DNA of 64,000 bases. Origin: Caldithrix sp. GTDB taxonomy: Bacteria; Zhuqueibacterota; Zhuqueibacteria; Thermofontimicrobiales; Sulfurfontimicrobiaceae. How positions within the stretch are numbered: the stretch's first letter is position 1; every line of letters starts with the position of its first letter. The position numbers were made by a program, and so were the translations under genes. The notes beneath the pieces were generated by a model. It did not search any database. It was not told the DNA's origin and saw only the letters and a program-made list of their open reading frames with translations. The stretch lies in contig DYKB01000002.1 of NCBI GenBank assembly GCA_020722815.1, positions 124,001-188,000 of the forward strand. Direction: 5' to 3'. Positions 7,714-18,000 of the stretch are shown in pieces.

Positions 7714-10700
7714 TTATTTTACCGGATAAGGCGGAATTGGCGGAATTGTCTTTTCAGCCGTCTTCAATTCTTCTAGAATCTCCTGAATTGCCCGGTCAAG
7801 CTGGGCATCTTTCCCCAAAAATTCCTCAGCGGGATCATTTTCCACTTCGATATCGGGTTCAACGCCATGGCCTTCAATAATCCAATTTTTACCAGCAAGG
7901 TCATAAGATGCGTATTCAGGTTTATTTAAATAGCCACCATCCAGCAGGGGTAACGAACCACGGATACCCACAACACCACCCCAGGTTCGTTTTCCAACCA
8001 GTTTTCCTAATTTATGTTGCTTAAAACGATAGGGGAAGAGATCACCGTCAGATGCGGAAAATTCATCCAACAAGCAGATTTTGGGACCATAAAGCAGGCC
8101 ACCTGGATCCGTGCCAGGAACCGTATTTCTGGCCATATCGATCATGGCAATTTCCCGACGCAATCGTTCAATCAGCATGGGGGAGACGTTACCGCCACCA
8201 TTTCCCCGAACATCAATGATTAATGCTTTTTTACGAAGTTGCGGATAGAAATGTTTTACAAATTCATTTAGTCCGGCGGTACTCATATCAGGGACATGGA
8301 TATAGCCAACCTTATTTTGGGTGGCTGCACTGACTTTTTCGATATTTTTCTGCACCCAATTATAATAGTAAAGGTTCAATTCGTCACTGGTTGGCACCAC
8401 AACGACATCACGGCTGCCATCCATTAAAGGTTTTGAATTTAGCGTTAATGTCACCTGTTTGTTAGCCAAATGCACCAATGCTTCATAAATATTGGTCATT
8501 TGGTTGGTGGGTTGTCCATTAACGGCCAAAATAAAATCACCTTCAGCGGCATTCACACCGATTTCTGTTAAAGGAGAGCGCAGGGATTTATCCCAATTCT
8601 GGCCCTTGAGGATTTTTTTAATACGATAATATTTTGATTGGGCATCTCGCTCCAATTGGGCACCTAACAAGCCGGTCGCGATTCTTTCCGGACGCGGCAT
8701 ATCGCCTCCGCCGACATAAGTGTGGCCGGTATTCAATTCCCCAATCATTTCGCCAATGAGATAGGTCAAATCCGCCCGATGATTGACGTGTTTTAAAAGC
8801 GGCGCATATTTTTCCCGGACGGCCTGCCAATTGACACCATGCATATTCGGGGCATAGAAAAATTCCCGCATCTGGCGCCAGCATTCATGGTAAATCTGGT
8901 TCCATTCGGCTTCCCGATTCAATTGAATCTTTAAATCCGAAAGATCTAATTTGTCTTTGATATCAATTTTGTTTTGGGGTAAATCGATGATAGCATAGCT
9001 TCTTTGTTGCGCCACAAGCATTTTTTTCTGATCAGCCGAGATCTCATAGCCATCAATCTGTCCCAATTCCGTTTCTTTAAGTTTTTTTAAATCATAGAGA
9101 TAAAAGGTCGTTTTTTCATTTTTAATACCACGCTTAAAGTAATAAAGATTTTCACCAACAGAACCAAGATTCCAATAATTTGATGCCTCCAATGGTAAGG
9201 CAACAATGCGATCTTTGAGCCCATCGACATCAACTTTCACTTCAACGGTTTCATTTTTAGCGGCTTTTGCTGACTCACTCTTTTTATCAGTTTTGGCTGT
9301 TTTCTCGTCAGATTTCGTGTCATCTTTCTTGATTTCCACTTCATCACTTTGTGGTTTAAAAGGTGAATCGACGGATTTATTGAGTGTTACCAGATAAATC
9401 CGGGCCATATCCTGATAAACATGATTCCACTCGGTCGCGCTATAAATCGGATGATAATCGCGATTGGAAACGAAAAAGAGGAATTTTCCATCACTACTGA
9501 AAAGCGGCTGCGAGGAAGCATACCAGCCATCGGTTATCTCGAACGACTTTTTGTTTTCCAATGAATAGATGTAAACTTTTTGCAGGGTCTCAACTTCAGG
9601 TCGGGTGTATGCGATCCATTTGCTGTCAGGCGACCATGAATAATCGCGGATTTCCCAGGATTCGGCTTTGACAATATCGACGATATTTTTCGTTTGAATA
9701 TCGACATATCGTAACCGGAGGTGTTTATCACCCCATAATAACTTTTTGCTATCGGGTGACCAAAGAATTTCATACAGGTACGTTTCAGACCCCGATGTTA
9801 TCTTTTGGGGGGCAGATTTTCCGTCCTGGCGCGTGATATAAATTTCATCTTCGCCAGATGAATCAGCAATATAAGCGATCCATGTGCCATCCGGGGACCA
9901 TTTTGAATTGCGTTCATGAATGCCTGAAGTATTGGAGAGATTCCGGGTTGGACCATGTGCGGCAGGAACAGTAAAAATTTCCCCACGGGCACCCAATAAC
10001 GCTCTTTTTCCATCCGGAGCGATTTCAAAATTGCTAACACGCTTGCTCACATCGATGAACTTTGGACGACTTCCTAAACGATCTTCCTGTATAAAAATCG
10101 GAATCTGAACGGCTTTTTCTGAGGCCAAATCAAACCGATATAAATAACCACCATTTTCAAAAATGATAGCTTCCGGGCCAATTGATGGAAATTTGATATC
10201 AAAATCTTTATAAAAAGTCAATTGACGGGTTGATTTGGATTGTAAATCATAAACAAAAAGATTCATCCGTTTATTTTCATCCCGGTCGGAAAGAAAATAT
10301 ATTTTTTGTCCGGCAAACATAGGGAATACATCCTGCGCCGGGGTGTTGGTAATATTTTCTGTTGTTTGCGGATCGAAATGATAAAGCCAGATATCATCCG
10401 CCATACCGCCGCGATAGCGTTTCCAGGTGCGAAATTCGCGAAAAACGCGATTATAGGCAAATAATTTACCATCATCCGAAAATGAACAAAATCCACCGCG
10501 TGAAAATGGCAGTTGCGTGGGAACATCACCATCGGTCGTGACGGTGAAAAGTTGGCCTTTAAAACTATTAAATTCTTTCATTCGGGAGCGGAAGATGATG
10601 GTTCTATTATCCGACTTCCAGCCCATGACAATATTATTGGGTCCCATCCGATCGGAAACATCATCCCGGTCCAGTGTCGCAGTATAAGTCAGTCGTTTTG

Positions 10701-10998
10701 GAATGCCACCGGCGGCCGGCATCAGGTAAATTTCGGTATTTCCATCGTACTGGCCGGTAAAAGCCAGATTTTTGCCATCTGGTGAGAACCGGGCAAACAT
10801 CTCAAACCCGTCATGATTTGTTATCTTTCGCGCAACGCCGCCTTCGCTGGCAACCAGATAGAGGTCCCCTGCATAGGTGAAGACAATTTTGTCTTTTGAA
10901 ATTGCCGGAAATCGTAAAAGACCAGCAGGTTCCTGTGCAAAAATAATTGGTGTCAATAAAACAAGAATAATGAAAAGAAGCCAATAGGACTGACGCAT
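7714..10998 (-). CDS. Exported tricorn protease homologue (peptidase family S41)
   Basis: A 1094-residue protein with a signal peptide (WLLFIILVLLTPIIFAQ, residues 5-21). Residues about 25-530 are TolB/WD-like propeller repeats (SPDGKNLAFTG, SPDGTWIAYIAD, SPDSKWIAYTRP), forming the two tricorn propellers. A Lys/Asp/Ser-rich linker (about 550-590) follows, then the core with a PDZ domain (AAEGDFILAVNGQ) and the S41 fold. Likely catalytic residues are His759 in TGHTYVGGGD and Ser983 in EFSASDGDLF. Tricorn removes di- and tripeptides from oligopeptides left by other proteases. Here it is exported, so it would act in the periplasm. The M1 aminopeptidase gene just upstream on the same strand (129-bp gap) resembles the tricorn-interacting factors. 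Length is near the family norm (about 1070-1100). Confidence 0.93.
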   Translation of the reverse strand: MRQSYWLLFIILVLLTPIIFAQEPAGLLRFPAISKDKIVFTYAGDLYLVASEGGVARKITNHDGFEMFARFSPDGKNLAFTGQYDGNTEIYLMPAAGGIPKRLTYTATLDRDDVSDRMGPNNIVMGWKSDNRTIIFRSRMKEFNSFKGQLFTVTTDGDVPTQLPFSRGGFCSFSDDGKLFAYNRVFREFRTWKRYRGGMADDIWLYHFDPQTTENITNTPAQDVFPMFAGQKIYFLSDRDENKRMNLFVYDLQSKSTRQLTFYKDFDIKFPSIGPEAIIFENGGYLYRFDLASEKAVQIPIFIQEDRLGSRPKFIDVSKRVSNFEIAPDGKRALLGARGEIFTVPAAHGPTRNLSNTSGIHERNSKWSPDGTWIAYIADSSGEDEIYITRQDGKSAPQKITSGSETYLYEILWSPDSKKLLWGDKHLRLRYVDIQTKNIVDIVKAESWEIRDYSWSPDSKWIAYTRPEVETLQKVYIYSLENKKSFEITDGWYASSQPLFSSDGKFLFFVSNRDYHPIYSATEWNHVYQDMARIYLVTLNKSVDSPFKPQSDEVEIKKDDTKSDEKTAKTDKKSESAKAAKNETVEVKVDVDGLKDRIVALPLEASNYWNLGSVGENLYYFKRGIKNEKTTFYLYDLKKLKETELGQIDGYEISADQKKMLVAQQRSYAIIDLPQNKIDIKDKLDLSDLKIQLNREAEWNQIYHECWRQMREFFYAPNMHGVNWQAVREKYAPLLKHVNHRADLTYLIGEMIGELNTGHTYVGGGDMPRPERIATGLLGAQLERDAQSKYYRIKKILKGQNWDKSLRSPLTEIGVNAAEGDFILAVNGQPTNQMTNIYEALVHLANKQVTLTLNSKPLMDGSRDVVVVPTSDELNLYYYNWVQKNIEKVSAATQNKVGYIHVPDMSTAGLNEFVKHFYPQLRKKALIIDVRGNGGGNVSPMLIERLRREIAMIDMARNTVPGTDPGGLLYGPKICLLDEFSASDGDLFPYRFKQHKLGKLVGKRTWGGVVGIRGSLPLLDGGYLNKPEYASYDLAGKNWIIEGHGVEPDIEVENDPAEEFLGKDAQLDRAIQEILEELKTAEKTIPPIPPYPVK

Positions 10999-11127
10999 AT
11001 TCCCTCCAATTTGTTAAATGTGATAATTGTTCAGTTTTTATTTTTCGGATTGGTGTTAATTATTTTTTAAGGCGGGCGAACCCTTTTTCGATAATTATTC
11101 GAAAAGTTGTCATCAAAATGTATGGGA

Positions 11128-13587
11128 TTAATTGGCAGAAAAATCATTATTATTCACTAATTTTTTGATAAGCCATTCCAGATTATCTTTATGCCGCGCT
11201 CTTTGTGTCACGGCAGCCAGTTTTTTTAATCGCGGTAATAACTCAATTGCATTCAGCTTTATAACTAAATCCCGCGCAATATAATGAACCCGAAGTGCCG
11301 AGTTTTCAATTCCGGCAAAGATGATTTCCAGGGCCTGATTCCGATGGGTTGGGGCCATGGTTTTTGCATATTCAAGGACTGTTTGTTCCAGCAGATGCAT
11401 CCCGCCGTCACTGTATCTCACCGATAGAAATTCTCTCGCCAGTTCCAGGGCTTCGGTTGTTTTATGATGAATAAAACTTTCAAAGATTTTGACACGAATG
11501 ATATTATTATGTGAATTTAATTTTAGTGCTTCTTTTAAAAATTCAAAATTGCCCGGCGGATTAATTATGGACAGGCTTTTTATCGCTTCAGCCCGAACGT
11601 AATCTTTTTCTTCGGATTTAAATTGTTGATAAAGTAATTTGACAACTTCCTCCTCCGGGAAATTTGCCAGTGCTTGCATGGTTACCTCACGAACCCGGGG
11701 ATCTGCGTCCCCTGTCGCCTTCTTCAGAACGCGCAAAGTTGAGTGAGAAGTAATTTTACTCAGATTTTTAATGATTGCAATTCGTACGGCATAAAATTGT
11801 TCGCGGATATAAGCTTTTTCCAAAACTGGAATTGCTTTCTCTCCAAAAGAGGCCAGTTGCTCCGCAGCTAAAAAGCGTCCAATCATATCGTCATCATAGA
11901 GAAGCTGGTATTGAAGCTCCTGAAAAGTTTTGGGAAAGTCTAATTCTTTTAAAATCCAGTAGCCGTTATCAAAAGAGATCAGCTCGGGCTTTCGGGCCAG
12001 TTGATAGGTAAATTGCTGTTCCCGTTGCGTAATTGGCAGCTTGATAAATACTTTTTGTAATCCAGCAGAAATTTCAACCGGAATTGACAGGTGAAAAATA
12101 TCACTGACTTCTGTTTTCGGCTGCGTCTGCCGGACGTTCAGAACCATGTTTTGAGTGCTATCAATCCATGTCCATGATACGGATAATTGCGGATGACCGG
12201 CACCATAAACCCATTGCCGAAAAAATTGTGACAAATCCTTCTGGGAGACAAATTCCATCTCCCGACGAAAATCTTCACTCACCACCGAGCTAAATTGATA
12301 TTTTTGCAGGTACTGTCGAATGCCTTTAAAAAAATTTTCATCACCCAGTTCAAATCGCAAGGCGTGCAAAATTGCTGCGCCACGCGTATAAACCAGGCGC
12401 CCTGGAAAATCGACTGGTCCATCAGATGGTCTCTTTGCTTTAATCGCTGTAATTGGAAAATTGGCTCTTTCTTCCAGGTAAGTACGATCCTGTTCGAGCC
12501 GTCGAATAGCAAGTTCATCCGCACCGTATTGACTTTCGAAATAGAGATCGGTAAAATAGGTAGCGAAACCTTCGTGTAACCAAAAATGTGACCAATCCCG
12601 AACCGATACCAGGTTTCCAAACCATTGGTGTGCCAATTCATGAGCAATCAAGGTTTCAGGTGAATAATTTGGAACAGCTTGTTGATCATGAAAAACTCGA
12701 TAATTGAGTGTGGTGGCACTGACGTTCTCCATTCCACCATGTTTAAAATCATAAACCGGAGTTTGATCATATTTTTCATACGGATAAGGATAAATATTGT
12801 TGCTAAAAAAAGACATCATCGCTGGGGTACGCCCAAAAATGAGATCGACATCGATATGACGATAATCCACCGGAATATTATAGATGAGGGGAATTCCGTT
12901 TACAGTATCACTGGTGGCATGGAATTCGCCAACAACAATTGAAATGAGATAAGAAACCTGTGGATAATCCATCTTCCAATGGTAGGTTTTCTCCTGAGTC
13001 CGAGGATTTTCGGAGACTTTTAATAATCTTCCATTTGAAATAACCTGAAATTGACCGGGGACTTTAGCAATTATTTCAGCCGTTAGTTTATCATCCGGTG
13101 AATCATAACAGGGAAACCAGTAACGATTATTTTCGCCCTGGCCCTGGCTCCAGATCTGATACGGAATACCGGGTTCCTGTAATGTTGGATAAGAGAAGAA
13201 TAGTCCATTTACAGGCCGGGTTTGATATTCAATTTCTACTTGAAGGAGTTCATTTTTTTTAAATATTCGATTTAACTTAATATAGAGCATGCCATTTTTT
13301 TGTAAAAATTTTAATTTCTGTTCATTATAGCGAACCGATAAAATTTTATCAATCTGGGAATGTAAAACCAACTCCTGAAATTCATCTACCAGTGGAACAA
13401 CTTTCAAATTTGCCCAACCAGAGACAATTTCTTTTTCAAAATCAAATCTCAGGACCAATCGGATATGCTGTTGATCATAGTTGCGTGTAGAATTATCCAG
13501 TACGGTGATATTTGACAGGACGGGTGATAAATTGAAAAAAATGAGCAAAAGCAGGAAAAACCACCGGAAGCCGCGTAACAATTTCAT
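11128..13587 (-). CDS. Exported M1-family zinc aminopeptidase with C-terminal HEAT-like region
   Basis: An 819-residue protein starting at the ATG at 13587, chosen because AAAGAGGG precedes it and a signal peptide follows (WFFLLLLIFFNLSPVLS, residues 9-25); the frame is open further upstream but that part is not protein-like. The exopeptidase motif GGMEN is at 284-288 and the zinc site HELAH (316-320) plus Glu339 in LHEGFATYF. The C-terminal third has helical HEAT-like repeats (STLRVLKKATGDADPRVREV; VRAEAIKSLSIINPPG). M1 enzymes remove N-terminal residues from peptides. With the downstream tricorn gene it would complete peptide breakdown outside the cytoplasm. Length and motif spacing are normal, so the enzyme is likely active. 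Confidence 0.93.
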   Translation of the reverse strand: MKLLRGFRWFFLLLLIFFNLSPVLSNITVLDNSTRNYDQQHIRLVLRFDFEKEIVSGWANLKVVPLVDEFQELVLHSQIDKILSVRYNEQKLKFLQKNGMLYIKLNRIFKKNELLQVEIEYQTRPVNGLFFSYPTLQEPGIPYQIWSQGQGENNRYWFPCYDSPDDKLTAEIIAKVPGQFQVISNGRLLKVSENPRTQEKTYHWKMDYPQVSYLISIVVGEFHATSDTVNGIPLIYNIPVDYRHIDVDLIFGRTPAMMSFFSNNIYPYPYEKYDQTPVYDFKHGGMENVSATTLNYRVFHDQQAVPNYSPETLIAHELAHQWFGNLVSVRDWSHFWLHEGFATYFTDLYFESQYGADELAIRRLEQDRTYLEERANFPITAIKAKRPSDGPVDFPGRLVYTRGAAILHALRFELGDENFFKGIRQYLQKYQFSSVVSEDFRREMEFVSQKDLSQFFRQWVYGAGHPQLSVSWTWIDSTQNMVLNVRQTQPKTEVSDIFHLSIPVEISAGLQKVFIKLPITQREQQFTYQLARKPELISFDNGYWILKELDFPKTFQELQYQLLYDDDMIGRFLAAEQLASFGEKAIPVLEKAYIREQFYAVRIAIIKNLSKITSHSTLRVLKKATGDADPRVREVTMQALANFPEEEVVKLLYQQFKSEEKDYVRAEAIKSLSIINPPGNFEFLKEALKLNSHNNIIRVKIFESFIHHKTTEALELAREFLSVRYSDGGMHLLEQTVLEYAKTMAPTHRNQALEIIFAGIENSALRVHYIARDLVIKLNAIELLPRLKKLAAVTQRARHKDNLEWLIKKLVNNNDFSAN

Positions 13588-13708
13588 CGAGCCCTCTTTA
13601 GAACAGATAGATATGAACCATAAAAGAATTAGAAAATTAGACGCATTAGAGGCAAAAGAGGTTCCCAATCCAGGATAATTTGATAAAAATAGATTCTTTT
13701 TCGATTGA

Positions 13709-14455
13709 TTAGCGCCGATTTCTAAAATTCCATTCAATGGTTTGGATCTGCCAAAAAATCTGCCAGGGAGGCAAGAGAATATCATAATAATTACGGATAA
13801 AATGTTCCACATCTGCGATAAAAGTGCGTGGTACAAAAATAACATCATCACCTTCCAGCACCAGATCAGTGCGTGTTCCACTTTGTTTTAGCATTTCGCT
13901 TACGTTAATCGTTTGAGCGGCCATTGTTGTTTCATTGGTGCGACGCAGAAGCAAAATGCTTTTTAGATTTGCATCATTCGTTTCCCAGCGTGCCAACGCC
14001 AGTGCCTGCAAGAGGGTTAATCCATTTTGGAGTGGATATGGCCCGGGCATTTTGACTTCACCCATCACATAGACATTTTTTCCAGAACATTTACGAATGA
14101 AAATGGTAATATCAGGCGCATTGATGATTTGTGAATAAGTTTGCGTCACGATTGAATCAAGGACTGAAGGGGTCATACCATTTACATAGAGATCACCAAT
14201 TCGCTGCAAGGTAATTCGCCCATCAGGACGAACAATGGCGTATTCATTGAATCTTTCGTTACCAAAAAATTTAAATTCCAGTTCATCACCAACACCGATT
14301 TTATATTCAGGCATCTGGTTTTCGGGGCGATATAGCGGGACCTGAAAAATTGTCGGCTTGACATTGGAGCTGGTAACTGGTTTTGAACAATTAAAATTGA
14401 CACCAGAAAGAATTAGAATGAGGAATAATATACCGGTTGCTTTTTTTAATTCCAT
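13709..14455 (-). CDS. Polysaccharide export outer-membrane lipoprotein (Wza/OPX type)
   Basis: A 248-residue protein. The N-terminus is a lipoprotein signal (GILFLILILSGVNFNC, Cys23 as the lipid site). The Poly_export domain begins YKIGVGDELEFKFFG with RPDGRITLQRIGDLYVNGMT, followed by an SLBB domain (VYVMGEVKMPGPYPLQNGLT). OPX proteins form the outer-membrane channel for capsule or exopolysaccharide. The partner kinase/co-polymerase (Wzc-like) and glycosyltransferases are not nearby, so this is an orphan copy. It lacks a clear C-terminal amphipathic helix of E. coli Wza type; the end is Trp- and Arg-rich (WQIFWQIQTIEWNFRNRR), which may serve in membrane insertion. It lies 121 bp upstream of the M1 gene on the same strand. 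Confidence 0.88.
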   Translation of the reverse strand: MELKKATGILFLILILSGVNFNCSKPVTSSNVKPTIFQVPLYRPENQMPEYKIGVGDELEFKFFGNERFNEYAIVRPDGRITLQRIGDLYVNGMTPSVLDSIVTQTYSQIINAPDITIFIRKCSGKNVYVMGEVKMPGPYPLQNGLTLLQALALARWETNDANLKSILLLRRTNETTMAAQTINVSEMLKQSGTRTDLVLEGDDVIFVPRTFIADVEHFIRNYYDILLPPWQIFWQIQTIEWNFRNRR

Positions 14456-14515
14456 TGAAAACCTTCACTTCCTTAAATTTTGCTACCGTACCCTTTTTAA
14501 ATTGCCAAATCTGCC

Positions 14516-14591
14516 CCCTCACCCTAACCCGCTCCCAAGGGGAGAGGGAATAGCTGCGCGCTCTCTCCTTGGGAGAGAGTTGGGGTGAGGG
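14516..14591. repeat. GGGAGAGGGAATAGCTACG-type palindromic repeat, copy 2
   Basis: Arms CCCTCACCCTAACCC and GTTGGGGTGAGGG enclose CTCCCAAGG and CCTTGGGAG, so the whole element can fold on itself. The core reads GGGAGAGGGAATAGCTGCG in the form GGAGAGGGAATAGCTGCG. It lies 60 bp upstream of the polysaccharide export gene in the 14456-15068 gap. Confidence 0.75.
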
Positions 14592-14620
14592 TCATAAGCG
14601 CGGTATAACGATAATTTATA

Positions 14621-14709
14621 AAAAAGTGTCCGGTAGTGAACCTTAAATTAATCCACTAATAAACGTCAAATAATTTTTTTGCAAAACATATACCATAAAG
14701 ACACTTTTT
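14621..14709. repeat. 89-bp segment bounded by AAAAAGTGTC inverted repeats
   Basis: A perfect 10-bp inverted pair, AAAAAGTGTC (14621-14630) and GACACTTTTT (14700-14709). The 17-mer at its left end, AAAAAAGTGTCCGGTAG, recurs at 54797-54813. It may be a miniature element or the remnant of an insertion sequence. Confidence 0.45.
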
Positions 14710-14961
14710 GGCTCAATTATTGATATATTTTACTGGTACTGACTCTGGAACATCTATATGCTGGCGATTTTTTATCTTTGTATTACTTGAATACATTTCA
14801 CTTGATATTGTAATTCGATTATCCAAACCGTGGCAGACCTTAGACAACACGCATGTTTTCTCTGATTTCGCTGCTTTTTGGCGGGAGAATGATAATTTAA
14901 TTTGGTAAAACAGGAATCGCATATTGCGGAGAAATATTTCATAAAGATAATTATTTTTTCC

Positions 14962-14990
14962 TTGAGGTTGATTAAAAAAATTGTTATAAT
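14962..14990 (+). promoter_or_regulatory. Candidate promoter for the sensor/regulator operon
   Basis: TTGAGG at 14962-14967, a 17-bp spacer and a perfect TATAAT at 14985-14990, 78 bp before the ATG at 15069. Confidence 0.6.
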
Positions 14991-15068
14991 TAATTTAGAT
15001 AATGCCAGTAAATTGACTCAAATAGCCCATTTTGTTTCAATAATTGAATTTTATGCCTTGAATTGACG

Positions 15069-18000
15069 ATGTTTCGAATTATAATCTTGACGATAATATT
15101 TTTGACGGGAACATTGCTGGCGCAGGAACTTCCATTTTATAATTATACCACAGCAAATGGCCTGACCCAGAGCCAGGTAACGAAAATTTACCAGGATCGA
15201 CTGGGATATATCTGGTTTTCCACCCATAGTGGTGTTGACCGTTACGATGGTGTGCACTTTCAGCACTTCAATTTTTATGAGGATGTCATTCGCTCGATTT
15301 CTGAGGACTCGTGTGGCAATATCTGGTTTGCCAGTAGTGCTCAGGGAGTTTTTTACTTACCAATAGCCTCTCCGGCTGATAGTCAAGTTCAAAACATTAA
15401 TAAAAATAATGGCTTATCTGATAATTCTGTAACTTCAATTGTAACTGATAAATTTGGAAAGGTTTGGGTCGGTACTTTTGAAAATGGATTGAATCGGATC
15501 TCTTTTGAAAAAGGTACTCCAATTCAGATTGATCAGATATCAAACAAGCAAGGCTTGCCCTATTCGATTATCACTGGACTGATGTTGGATTCGCAGGGTC
15601 GAATCTGGTGTACACATTACGATAAAATGAGCATCATTCTACCAGCTGAAAAAGATAAATTTAAAATAAATTATCAGCCCTCAGTAAACGGCTTGCCAGC
15701 TAGTGAAATCTATACGTTGTACGAAACGCCTGACTCTACAATATGGTGTGGTTCAATTGAAGGTGTTTTTTATTTACCGAAGGCGACCACGTCATTTCAA
15801 CAATTTCATGATTTTGAGAAGAGAAAAGTTAATGTCCCCGCAAAGTCGATTTTAATGGACTCCCGGAAACGTTTATGGTTTGGCACAAATGGTTTCGGTA
15901 TTTATCGTTGTGTGTATCAGCCGACTTTAAATGGCTGGCGAAGTGAACGATTTACCACCACGAATGGATTAATCGGTAATCGAATTTTTACAATTCTTGA
16001 AGATCGGGAAGGTAACATCTGGTTTGGAAGCTGGGGGAATGGTGCCAGTAAATTAATTTCCAATAATTTTACAAATTTCACCAAAGCAGCGCAATCGCCT
16101 TTAAACAATGTCTATGCGATTCATGAGGATGCAAAAAATCAAATTTGGTTTGGAACAGATGGTCATGGCGCATTCCGATTAAAAGATGGCAATTTTTCGC
16201 ACTTTCATCGTGAAAATGGATTAATGAGCAATACCGTGTGGTATATTTCCAGTGATTCACAGCAAAATATCTGGTTTTGCACGCTTGATGGCTTGAAATG
16301 TTATGTTCCTGAATCCAATAAGTTTATTCATTTTTCAACAAGTGATAGTCTCCGGGGAATTAGCTATGTATCGTTTTTTGAAGACCGGCAAGGTTACCTC
16401 TGGACCGGAGCGCATCAACTCGGTCTAAATGTCCTGGAAAAAAATCCAATTCAAAATCAAGCGAAAGTTCCTGTCCGGGTTCGCCATATTTTGCCGAAGA
16501 CGACTGTTTTTTCGATCTTTGAGACCAGATCAGGCCAGATATGGATTGGCTCAACAAAAGGCGCTTTTTCTTATCAGACTTCTTCACGCGAATTTGATGA
16601 TTTAAAGGAACCGACGCTGCACCTTCTTGAAAATAAAATCGTCTGGTGTTTTTATGAAGATGAACGGCGCCGAATCTGGATCGGTACCAACGGAAATGGT
16701 CTGTATTGTTATGATGGCAACAATTTACGAAGATTCTCTCGTGAAAATGGGCTGGCAGATAATACGTTTTATTTTATAAGACCCGATCATCATGATTTTG
16801 TCTGGTTGGGAACAAACCATGGAATTGATCAAATTCAGCTTACAACGGATTCAATCCGGGTACTAAATCATTTTGAAACCCGCGATGGTTTAGTTGCAAA
16901 TGAAACAAATGCCAATTGCAGTTTATTGGATCATGAAAATCGAATGTGGTTTGGAACGGTTGGGGGCGTGTCGCAATTTACTTTTGAGCCACATTACATT
17001 CAGGTTAAAGTGCCGCCTTTAATTTATTTAGCCGGACTTCGAACACCGGATAAAAATATTCCACTCAAGCAAGGGATTATTTTACCATATCACTACAATT
17101 ATCTCACTTTTTCATTTCTTGGTTTAAGTTATAAAAATGAATTTGGCATTCGTTACCAATTCAGGCTTGATGGATTGGAAGAAAAATGGTCAGAATTGAC
17201 TTCGCAGCGGCAGGTTCAATTTCTGCATTTAAAACCCGGTGAATATACCTTTCAGGTCCGGGCATTAAATAGCGATGGTCGCTGGAGTGAAAAATCGGCT
17301 GAATTGCAATTCGCGATAGCCAGCCCCTGGTGGCTGACGATATGGGCGAAATTTTTAGGTTTTTTGATCGTCACTTTTCTAATTTATTTAATCTATAATC
17401 TTCGTGTGAATAAAATCAAGGAATCCAAAAAATATCTCGAAGCTAGCGTACAACAGCGCCAAAAAGAATTGGCGGCATCTGAAGAACGCTACCGAGCCGT
17501 GGTAGAATCCAGTAGTGATATTATTTTCACGCTGGATTCAAGTGGTCGATATGTAACCATTAATCAGATGCTTGAAAAACGCCTTGGTATTAAGCCTGAA
17601 GAAGTGATTGGAAATAAAGAACTTAAGTTTTTATCACCTGAAGATCAGGTTTATTTTCAGAAAAATGTTCAGGAAGCGTTAAGTGGAAAAACAGTGATTT
17701 TTGATTGGAAATTTCAAAAAAATCCTCATGAAAAACATGAAATGGAAACAGTTTTATCGCCCCTGGATGAAAATGATGGCCAAATTGTGGGGGTAGTTGG
17801 CATTACCCGGGATGTAACTGAGCGAGTTCGGATGAAACGGGAACTTGAGATTGAGCGTGATAAGCTAAAAACGATTCTCGAAGCATTAGAAGATATGGTT
17901 TTGATTGTAACCCCGGATTCCAAAATTATGTTTGCCAATCATGCTTTCAGATGTCACTTTCCGGAATTAAAAATCGGAAATGAATGTGATGGTTTATGGG

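Noticed and set aside
13588-13881. 98-residue N-terminal extension of the M1 aminopeptidase
   Set aside because: A signal peptide and ribosome site at 13587 define the start; the upstream frame overlaps the 3' end of the polysaccharide export gene.
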